Assembly: GCA_018400515.1 (NCBI GenBank) | Contig: JAGYMR010000058.1 | Location: forward strand, 1-12,815 | DNA length: 12,815 nucleotides | Reading direction: 5' to 3' | DNA from: Tangfeifania sp. | Lineage (GTDB): Bacteria > Bacteroidota > Bacteroidia > Bacteroidales > Prolixibacteraceae | In this document: piece by piece, positions 1-6,167 of the stretch | Numbering within the stretch: the stretch's first letter is position 1 | How the letters are laid out: each line of letters begins with the position of its first letter | The notes under the pieces: model-generated | Told to the model about the DNA's origin: nothing | The model's database searches: none | Seen by the model: only the letters and a program-made list of their open reading frames with translations | Made by a program: the position numbers and the translations under genes

Positions 1-1
1 C

Positions 2-745
2 TGGTATATGCCTTTTGCAAAGGAAGCAACCATTGAACTGACCAATGACGGAACGCTTGAACGCCAGGTAACATTTCACATTTCACATATTCCCCTGAAA
101 AAAAATGACGGTGAGCTTCTCCGCTTTCATGCCAAATGGCACCGGGATGCCTATCCGGGAGTGGATAAAGAAAGGTATTTGCGCGGGGACCGCTGGCCCG
201 ACTGGCCTTTTCTTATTACCAAAGGGAAAGGCAGGTTCTGCGGGCTCAGCCTGAACCTCTGGAATCCGAATCCCAAAGGGGTATTGCGCCGGGAGATGCC
301 CGGCGATCAACCGAGAAATGTGCCCGACGAAGTGCTGCCCATGATCGACAGCATTATGAAAAGGTACTGGTGGGGTGAGGGCGATGAGAAATTTTTTGTT
401 GACGGGGAGAAATTTCCTTCGACCTATGGAACAGGAACGGAAGATTATTTTGGGTATGCCTGGTGTACCCCGGAATTCTTTGAAAGTGCTTATCAAAATC
501 AACCCCTGAATGTGAGAAACCGGGGCCATGTCTCCGTAAACCGTTTTCAAATCGCGGATAATGTTCCATTCCTGACCGCTTTTGAAGGGTGTATCGAAAA
601 ATACCACACCAATGAGTGGCCTTTGCTCTATTCCTGCGTTGCATACTGGTACCAGGCCCCCGGGGGAGATGATCCCTACGGTCCGGTCCCTGTTGAGGAG
701 CGGGTGGATTATTACATCACTCCTGAAACATCGGAAAACCGTTGA
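2..745 (+). CDS. GH172 (DUF2961) glycoside hydrolase, 5' end outside window
   Basis: This is the C-terminal part of a DUF2961 protein, the family now classed as GH172, whose characterised members act on fructofuranosyl or arabinofuranosyl linkages. The reading frame is open to the left edge, and the Met at nt 8 is internal: its surroundings (WYMPFAKEATIEL) align with FPMPYKREAKIEL around residue 156 of the second GH172 in this window, so about 155 residues including any signal peptide are missing. Counting from that Met, the family hallmark GTGTEDYF is at 141-148 and WWGEGDE at 121-127. The acidic residues E124 and E145 are 21 apart, the same spacing I recall for the catalytic pair of the Bifidobacterium GH172 enzyme (E270/E291). 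A late SCVAYWYQ motif also fits the family. A sulfatase gene follows after 58 nt, so the two are probably co-transcribed. The family assignment is firm; the substrate is unknown. Confidence 0.88.
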   Translation, partial: WYMPFAKEATIELTNDGTLERQVTFHISHIPLKKNDGELLRFHAKWHRDAYPGVDKERYLRGDRWPDWPFLITKGKGRFCGLSLNLWNPNPKGVLRREMPGDQPRNVPDEVLPMIDSIMKRYWWGEGDEKFFVDGEKFPSTYGTGTEDYFGYAWCTPEFFESAYQNQPLNVRNRGHVSVNRFQIADNVPFLTAFEGCIEKYHTNEWPLLYSCVAYWYQAPGGDDPYGPVPVEERVDYYITPETSENR

Positions 746-803
746 TTTTGATTCCGTTGTTTGCCTTTGAATAAGGTTTTTATGAACTAAAAAATAGATT
801 AGA

Positions 804-2378
804 ATGATAGAGATCAAAAAAATATATACCAATAAAAAAATGGTCCTTTGGCTTGGTTTGCTGCTGTTTTTTCTGATCCCGTGGAGGGGGGGCGGGGCCA
901 ATACTCCGGAAAAACCCAATGTGATCATCATTTTTGCCGATGACCTGGGGTATGGTGACCTGGGGTGCTATGGCGCCACCAAAGTAAAAACACCCAATAT
1001 TGATCATCTGGCCCGGGAAGGCATCCTTTTTACCGATGCCCATTCCACCTCAGCAGTCTGTACGCCCTCCCGCTATGCCCTCCTTACAGGGCAGTACCCT
1101 TTCCGGAAAAATATTTTTCGCCCGGTTTTTCTGAGGGTGGGGTTACTGATTGACACTGCCCGGGTTACTATTGCCGATGTCATGAAGCGGTCAGGTTATT
1201 CCACTGCATGCATTGGGAAATGGCACCTGGGGTTCGGAACAAAGGAGCCTGACTGGAACGGTGAACTGAAACCGGGACCGCTGGAAGTGGGATTTGATTA
1301 CTATTTCGGGATTCCGGTCGTTAACAGCCATCCCCCTTTTGTTTATGTGGAAAATCACCGGGTTTGGGGCTTTGACCCTTCCGATCCGTTTGTTTACAAT
1401 CAACGGGCAGAAACCAGGGAGTTCCCGGCAAAAAAAGGGATCAACGCCATCGGGGGAGCCCGGATACCGCATGCCCTGTATGATGACGAAATGGTCGGAA
1501 CCACTCTGACGAAAAAAGCTGTCAAATGGATCAAAGAGCAAAAAAACAATCCGTTCTTTTTATACTTCGCCACCACCAATATTCACCACCCCTTTACCCC
1601 GCATCCCCGGTTCCGGGGGCAGAGCGATTGCGGCCGGTACGGGGATTTTATCATGGAACTGGACTGGATGGTCGGAGAGGTCTTAAAGACCCTGGATGAC
1701 CTCGGGATTGCTGATAATACACTGATCCTTTTTACCAGCGATAATGGGGGAATGTTCAATTTAGCAGGCCAAAATGCCTGGCTGATGGGACACCGGCAAA
1801 ACGGTCCGCTGCTGGGTTTTAAATTTGATGCCTGGGAGGGGGGACAGCGTGTTCCCTTTATTGCCCGCTGGCCCGGAAAAATTCCTGCCGGAGCCGTTTC
1901 GGAACAATTGATCAGTAACGTGGATATGCTGGCAACACTCGCTGCCCTTACCGGCTATCAGCTGAAGGCGGGGGAGGGGCCTGACAGTTATAATGTGCTG
2001 CCTGCCCTTTCCGGGAGTCCGGATAATGCCATCAGGGACCACCTGGTGCTGGCTGCCAAAGAGCAGTCCCACCTCTCGCTCCGGAGCGGTAAATGGATGT
2101 ACATTGGCGCTCAGGGGGGAGGGGGTTTCGGCGGGAAAAAATTCGGCAGCAACAACCTGGGTGATACCATCGCTGTGGAAATGACAGGCCAGAAAAACAG
2201 CGATATCAAAAATGGCCGGATTAAACCCGGGGCACCCCCGGAACAACTTTACAACCTGAAAACTGATCTGTACCAGCGTGAGAATGTTATCCGGGAGCAT
2301 CCCGGAATTGCCCGAAGGATGAAGAAACAACTGGAAGAGCTCCAACAAAAGCCCCAAACACGGCCGGCAGGAGAATAA
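804..2378 (+). CDS. Secreted type I sulfatase (formylglycine-dependent)
   Basis: This is a sulfatase of the alkaline-phosphatase superfamily (S1), expected to remove sulfate esters from a glycan in the periplasm or outside the cell. A basic N-region and a hydrophobic stretch (about residues 13-27) form a Sec signal peptide with no lipobox; cleavage near GGGA is likely. Metal ligands D46 and D47 lie in the FADDLGYGD block. C86 in CTPSR (86-90) is the cysteine converted to formylglycine by an anaerobic or aerobic maturase, which is not encoded here. GKWHLG (138-143) supplies K139 and H141, and SDNGG supplies D313/N314. K340 lies in GFKFDAWEGGQRVP, where the usual Gly after the Lys is replaced by Phe. 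The length (524 aa) is normal. I chose the start at 804 because the signal peptide then has a full basic N-region; Met13 (nt 840) is the alternative. No Shine-Dalgarno is visible. I cannot place the subfamily or substrate. Confidence 0.95.
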   Translation: MIEIKKIYTNKKMVLWLGLLLFFLIPWRGGGANTPEKPNVIIIFADDLGYGDLGCYGATKVKTPNIDHLAREGILFTDAHSTSAVCTPSRYALLTGQYPFRKNIFRPVFLRVGLLIDTARVTIADVMKRSGYSTACIGKWHLGFGTKEPDWNGELKPGPLEVGFDYYFGIPVVNSHPPFVYVENHRVWGFDPSDPFVYNQRAETREFPAKKGINAIGGARIPHALYDDEMVGTTLTKKAVKWIKEQKNNPFFLYFATTNIHHPFTPHPRFRGQSDCGRYGDFIMELDWMVGEVLKTLDDLGIADNTLILFTSDNGGMFNLAGQNAWLMGHRQNGPLLGFKFDAWEGGQRVPFIARWPGKIPAGAVSEQLISNVDMLATLAALTGYQLKAGEGPDSYNVLPALSGSPDNAIRDHLVLAAKEQSHLSLRSGKWMYIGAQGGGGFGGKKFGSNNLGDTIAVEMTGQKNSDIKNGRIKPGAPPEQLYNLKTDLYQRENVIREHPGIARRMKKQLEELQQKPQTRPAGE

Positions 2379-2678
2379 CCGGTACTTTTTCTCTGCCTGC
2401 AAAAAGTATGGGTTCCTGAATTCAGTGCCCCGGGGGAGTATCCGGCTGGGCGATCCTTTTTTCCCGGATCACCCGGGCATGGTTGGCCCTGCGCCGGACC
2501 AAAAAGATTTTACGGACAAAAACCACTCCTCCGGCTCTGCGGGCAGATGCCTTTTTATATGAATAAATAATTTTTTTAGGTATCATTTGGAACCGGCATG
2601 TATTTTTATCATTCACCGATGTGTAGATGCTTTACATGTTCGTTTCAGAATAAAAAATTTGTCTAATTAATTTACAGA
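2379..2678. other. 300-nt gap after the sulfatase
   Basis: No credible gene is seen on either strand. The first part holds an A/T-armed inverted repeat just after the sulfatase stop (listed separately). The last 120 nt become A/T-rich, including a run of seven T near 2570 and AAAATTTG at 2654-2661, which is one base off a Bacteroidota -7 box. Transcription of the next gene probably starts somewhere in this A/T-rich part, but no full promoter can be named. Confidence 0.5.
2383..2408 (+). terminator. Inverted repeat after sulfatase stop, possible weak terminator
   Basis: TACTTTTT at 2383-2390 is the perfect reverse complement of AAAAAGTA at 2401-2408, with a 10-nt loop. It begins 5 nt after the sulfatase stop codon. 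The stem is A/T-rich and no T-run follows the right arm, so its action as an intrinsic terminator is uncertain; it could instead protect the 3' end of the mRNA. Confidence 0.3.
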
Positions 2679-4535
2679 ATGATGAAGCAGAATATAAAAA
2701 TGATGTCAATGGTATTGCTGTCGCTTGCACCCTGTTTAGTCCATGCCCAGAAAAGCCAGGATCTGGATCATTTCTGGCAGCCCCCTGAGGGGAAAAGGTA
2801 CCGGGTTTCCAGTTATAACCGGGAAGGGTATAATGGAGATAATGTCATCCTGGAGGCCGGGGGACGGAGGGAGTTGTGCCATTTTAATGGTTTCTCCGGC
2901 ATCATTCAGCGTATATGGTTTACCATCGATTCAAAGGATCCGGAATACCTCCAAAAGATCAAAATCAGGATGACTTTTGACGGGGAAAGAACGGTGGATG
3001 ATATTCCTGTGGGCATGTTCACCGGCACGGGTCCCTGGCGGGTCAATGATATCTCAACTCCCCTCATTAATGTAATGCGCTCGAGGCGGTTGAACAAAGA
3101 CCAGGCCGGTGTGGGCGCCGGGAGTTTTAATATCCACTTCCCGATGCCCTATAAAAGGGAGGCAAAGATTGAACTATTCAATGGTTCATCATCAGAAATA
3201 AAACTCTTTTTCTACATCGATTACCTGGAAAAATCCCTTCAGGAGGAGCCCCTGCTCTTTCACGCAACCCATAACATCCGGTCTTTAACCGAACCGGTTA
3301 ATACAAAAAAGACGGTTCATACCAAAGCAAACCATCCGTTTCTAAAAGTCACCGGATATGAGGGGCGTTATGCGGGAACCATCCTTTGTGTGGAATCCCA
3401 CCCCGACCGGGAGGGAAAATGGTACGAAGGGGATGACATGTTTATCATTGATGATGAACCCTGGCCTCCGCGGTTGCATGGAACGGGCACGGAGGATTAC
3501 TTTGGGATGGCGTGGGGATTTCACCGTCCCTACCAGGCTTTTGATCACGGAATAGCCCATTATCAAAAAGACCTGACGGATCACGACCGCTTTTTTGATG
3601 GCCGCTACGTGACCTACCGTTTTCACATCAACGATCCCGTCCTCTTTTATAAAAGCCTTGATGCATCCATCGAGGCAGGTCACGGAAATTCCTGCAAACA
3701 ACATTATGAGAGTGTTGCTTTCTGGTACGGAAAGAGAGTCCCCGGTGCCTTTTTAACGGAGATAGGGGTGTGTACGGGCCTATCGAATGCCGGAACCCTG
3801 GCTCCGCACGGATATTCCTATATTGAAGAGAGCGTGGGCGGATTTTTGATGCCGGCCAGAAGCGAAGAAGAGTTCCGGAAAAAGCTGCAACAGGCCCAGA
3901 ATGCCGCCCTCCCGGTGAAAGCCTGCAACAACTTCATCCCCGGCAGTCTGAAGAGTACCGGTCCGGAAGCGGTTCATCCTGAAATTCTGGAATACATGGA
4001 AACAGCCTTCCGAAGGGCCGGCGAAGCCGGGGTGAAATACATTGTATTCGGCAGCGGTGCTTCCCGGTCGGTTCCGGAAGGATTTTCCCGCGATGCCGCC
4101 CTCCGGCAGTTCATTGCCCTGTGCAAAAAAATGGCACCAATCGCTGAAAAATATGATGTAACGGTGGTACTGGAACCGCTCAATTCAAAAGAATGCAATT
4201 TTATCAACTCCGTAAGTGAAGGCGGGCAAATCGTTGAAGAGGTGGATCATCCGCACTTCCGGCTCCTTGCCGATATTTTTCACATGCGCGTGGATAATGA
4301 GGGACCTGAAAGCCTTGAAAAATACGGTCACCTGATCTACCATACCCACATCGCTGAAAAAGAAGGAAGAGCTGCTCCCGGCACCCATGGGGAGGATTTC
4401 TCCCCCTATTTCCGGGCCTTGAAAAATGCCGGCTACACGGGAAGAATGTCCATTGAATGCCGCTGGAATTATCTTGAGGCCCAGTCACCGACAGCCATTA
4501 AAGCAATAAAAAACCAGTTGTTTTCTGTAAAATAG
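2679..4535 (+). CDS. Secreted fusion of GH172 (DUF2961) and xylose-isomerase-like TIM barrel
   Basis: One continuous frame encodes 618 aa with two domains that are normally separate proteins. A Sec signal peptide (residues 1-23, cleavage after LVHA) is followed by a GH172 domain, about 24-355. It contains WYEGDD (E250) and GTGTEDYF (268-275, E272); the two Glu are 22 apart, one more than in the neighbouring GH172. From about 361 (EIGVCTGLSNAG) to 618 it reads as a full AP_endonuc_2/sugar isomerase-epimerase barrel. Likely metal ligands are E499 (VLEPLN), D532 (LLADIFHM), H557 (HTHIAE) and E593 (SIECRW), the E-D-H-E set typical of this superfamily. The junction falls at the expected end of one domain and the first strand of the other. 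The signal peptide would export the barrel too. I infer a hydrolase that releases a sugar which the second domain isomerises or epimerises. An assembly chimera is possible but not suggested by any frame break. Confidence 0.88.
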   Translation: MMKQNIKMMSMVLLSLAPCLVHAQKSQDLDHFWQPPEGKRYRVSSYNREGYNGDNVILEAGGRRELCHFNGFSGIIQRIWFTIDSKDPEYLQKIKIRMTFDGERTVDDIPVGMFTGTGPWRVNDISTPLINVMRSRRLNKDQAGVGAGSFNIHFPMPYKREAKIELFNGSSSEIKLFFYIDYLEKSLQEEPLLFHATHNIRSLTEPVNTKKTVHTKANHPFLKVTGYEGRYAGTILCVESHPDREGKWYEGDDMFIIDDEPWPPRLHGTGTEDYFGMAWGFHRPYQAFDHGIAHYQKDLTDHDRFFDGRYVTYRFHINDPVLFYKSLDASIEAGHGNSCKQHYESVAFWYGKRVPGAFLTEIGVCTGLSNAGTLAPHGYSYIEESVGGFLMPARSEEEFRKKLQQAQNAALPVKACNNFIPGSLKSTGPEAVHPEILEYMETAFRRAGEAGVKYIVFGSGASRSVPEGFSRDAALRQFIALCKKMAPIAEKYDVTVVLEPLNSKECNFINSVSEGGQIVEEVDHPHFRLLADIFHMRVDNEGPESLEKYGHLIYHTHIAEKEGRAAPGTHGEDFSPYFRALKNAGYTGRMSIECRWNYLEAQSPTAIKAIKNQLFSVK

Positions 4536-4677
4536 CATCATAAGAATATCCGGGGGCGATCACCTTCTTTTCGCAGAAATGGAACAGACTTATGCGACCG
4601 GAGGGAGGAGAGCTGCTTTTCCCGGACAATCAAAGAAAAAACGGATTTAGTTGTTCAGGCAATATCCGCATTTTTTG

Positions 4678-4685
4678 TATTTTTG
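4678..4685 (+). promoter_or_regulatory. Candidate Bacteroidota -7 promoter element
   Basis: TATTTTTG matches the Bacteroidota -7 consensus TAnnTTTG exactly. A TTG that could serve as the -33 element lies at 4651-4653, but the 24-nt spacing is slightly longer than usual. If used, it would drive the DegT-like and ceramidase-like genes with a leader of about 120 nt. The motif is short, so chance occurrence is possible. Confidence 0.35.
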
Positions 4686-4715
4686 AGAAAATAACCGTTA
4701 CTACTCCTGTGACTT

Positions 4716-4736
4716 CCGCCGGGGGGCGGGCTTTTT
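4716..4736 (+). terminator. G/C hairpin plus T-run: terminator or attenuator
   Basis: CCGCC (4716-4720) pairs with GGCGG (4725-4729) around a GGGG loop and is followed by GCTTTTT ending at 4736. This is a classical, though short, intrinsic terminator shape. It lies 180 nt after the fusion gene stop and about 80 nt before the next start codon, and also downstream of the candidate -7 box. It could therefore end the upstream transcript or attenuate the downstream one. Confidence 0.45.
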
Positions 4737-4814
4737 ACCTTCCGGGGGATATGCCGGTTAAGGATGCCGGAATTTTAGCGGAAAAAAAACTCAAAAAAAA
4801 TAGCGGATTCACCA

Positions 4815-6167
4815 ATGAAAAACAAATTAAACCGTCGGAATTTCATTAACACCACCACTTTGGCAGGGATCGGGATAGCTGCAGGTATACCTTCCCTGGC
4901 CGTTGGTAAAAATCCTGCGTCCCAAAAACCTGCCATTCTGGGCGGTCCCGCAACATTTACGGGGAAATGGCCCGAATGGCCGGTAATCGGGAAGGTTGAA
5001 GAAACCGAGTTGCTGAACGTTCTGAACAGCGGTGCCTGGTGCCGGCTGGGCAGTCAAACGGCTTCAAGGTTTGAGGAAGAACTTCAAAAGATGTCCGGGG
5101 CCCGGCATGTCCTGGGGACTTCCAGTGGAACGGCTGCGCTGTATGCCATGCTTGGTGCCCTTGACATAGGACCGGGCGATGAAGTGATCATTCCCCCCTA
5201 TACCTTCATTGCTACCTATAACGTTGTTCCCCTGCATTTTGCACTGCCCGTATTTGTGGATACCGATCCCGAAAGTTTTCAGATCGATGCACGTAAGGTT
5301 GAAGCCGCCATCACGGAACGGACCAGGGCCATTATGCCGGTACATATTGGCGGATCACCCGCCGACCTGGATCTCCTTATGGAGGTGTCCGAAAAACATA
5401 AGATCCCTGTCCTGGAAGACGCCTGCCAGGCACACCTGGCCGAATGGAGGGGGACAAGTGTGGGGAAATGGGGACTGGCAGGAGCATACAGCTTCCAGGC
5501 AACCAAAAACCTCAACTCCGGAGAGGGAGGAGCCATCCTTACCGACAATGAGGACTTTTTGCAAAAGTGCTGGAGCTTTCACCACCAGGGACAGTCGGCC
5601 AATGCAGCCAGCATTGCGCCCGGATCCGGAACAAGGGGATCCAATTTGCGCATTACCGAATTTCAGGCCGGTATCTTGCTGGCGCAGATGACAAGGCTTG
5701 CTGACCAGGCGGAGAAAAGATCTGAAAATGCCGCCTATCTCTCCTCCATGTTAAAAGAGATCCCGGGAATTGAGCCGGCCAAACTTTACGAAGGGGTTAC
5801 CCGGAGTGCTTACCACCTCTATATGTTCCGTTTCGATAAAGAGAAATTTTCGGGCATGGACCGGTCAAAATTTCTCGAAGCACTCCATGCCGAAGGAGTT
5901 CCCTGTTCCCCGGGCTATGGCCCCTTAACCCGCGATGCTTATGTGACCAACCTGGCAAAAAACAGGCACTACCTGAAGATTTACGGGGAAAAAACCATGA
6001 AAAACTGGCTGGAACGGATCGCCTGCCCCGAAAATGACAAATTATGCACTGCCGAGGCGGTCTGGTTCTTTCAGACAATGCTGCTGGGGACGAAAACAAA
6101 TATGGAACAGATCGCTCAGGCCATCCATAAAATTTCAAAGAATGCTGCGGAAATTGCCAAAAGCTGA
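4815..6167 (+). CDS. Tat-exported DegT/DnrJ/EryC1/StrS-family PLP aminotransferase
   Basis: This 450-aa protein is a fold-type I PLP enzyme of the sugar aminotransferase family, which transfers an amino group to keto-sugars. The N-terminus has a twin-arginine signal: RRNF at residues 7-10, then a hydrophobic run to about residue 30. Export folded with cofactor would suit a PLP enzyme. The catalytic domain starts near AILGGPA (about 40). SSGTAAL is the PLP-phosphate region, D202 in LEDACQAH is the expected pyridine-nitrogen Asp, and K231 in SFQATKNLNSGEGG is the Schiff-base lysine. Cofactor residues are intact, so activity is plausible. Most family members are cytoplasmic enzymes of amino-sugar biosynthesis; an exported one next to hydrolases suggests a role in catabolism or surface glycan processing (inference). 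The 3' end overlaps the next gene by 26 nt, indicating translational coupling. The start at 4815 is set by the Tat motif; no Shine-Dalgarno is seen. Confidence 0.9.
   Translation: MKNKLNRRNFINTTTLAGIGIAAGIPSLAVGKNPASQKPAILGGPATFTGKWPEWPVIGKVEETELLNVLNSGAWCRLGSQTASRFEEELQKMSGARHVLGTSSGTAALYAMLGALDIGPGDEVIIPPYTFIATYNVVPLHFALPVFVDTDPESFQIDARKVEAAITERTRAIMPVHIGGSPADLDLLMEVSEKHKIPVLEDACQAHLAEWRGTSVGKWGLAGAYSFQATKNLNSGEGGAILTDNEDFLQKCWSFHHQGQSANAASIAPGSGTRGSNLRITEFQAGILLAQMTRLADQAEKRSENAAYLSSMLKEIPGIEPAKLYEGVTRSAYHLYMFRFDKEKFSGMDRSKFLEALHAEGVPCSPGYGPLTRDAYVTNLAKNRHYLKIYGEKTMKNWLERIACPENDKLCTAEAVWFFQTMLLGTKTNMEQIAQAIHKISKNAAEIAKS

Larger units (their letters stand above)
4536..4814. other. 279-nt gap with promoter-like and attenuator-like signals
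   Basis: No convincing gene is present. A frame open from 4592 into the next gene is not typical coding sequence and has no family resemblance. The gap contains a TAnnTTTG element at 4678-4685 and a G/C hairpin with a T-run at 4716-4736, both listed separately, and ends in an A-rich stretch (4780-4802) before the next start codon. Confidence 0.5.

Noticed and set aside
83..931. Long open frame on the - strand (282 codons) opposite the GH172 end and sulfatase start
   Set aside because: It lies opposite two recognisable genes, has no family resemblance, and its length is explained by the codon bias of the + strand genes.
1761..2402. Open frame on the - strand opposite the sulfatase 3' half
   Set aside because: Antisense shadow of a gene with conserved motifs; no domain or signal recognisable.
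2422..2616. Small - strand open frame (64 codons) in the gap after the sulfatase
   Set aside because: Composition is Arg/Lys-rich without pattern and no family resemblance; it could not be supported as a gene.
2654..2661. AAAATTTG as a -7 box for the GH172-TIM barrel gene
   Set aside because: First base differs from TAnnTTTG and no TTG is found at a suitable distance upstream.
2679..4535. Frameshift or missed stop joining two separate genes
   Set aside because: Both domains are in the same frame with no stop, no second start or signal peptide at the seam, and family-typical sequence right up to both edges.
4685..4730. Thr-rich leader peptide for attenuation of the DegT gene
   Set aside because: Thr codons are present in one frame, but no start codon precedes them within a plausible transcript, and the downstream enzyme is not a threonine-pathway enzyme.
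4592..4849. Small + strand open frame (85 codons) before and into the DegT gene
   Set aside because: It runs through the promoter-like box, the hairpin and an A-tract and overlaps the Tat signal in another frame, so it is not plausible coding sequence.
6034..6141. Upstream ATG at 6034 as start of the ceramidase-like gene
   Set aside because: It would add 36 residues inside the DegT gene and bury the signal peptide; the start at 6142 gives a normal Sec signal.
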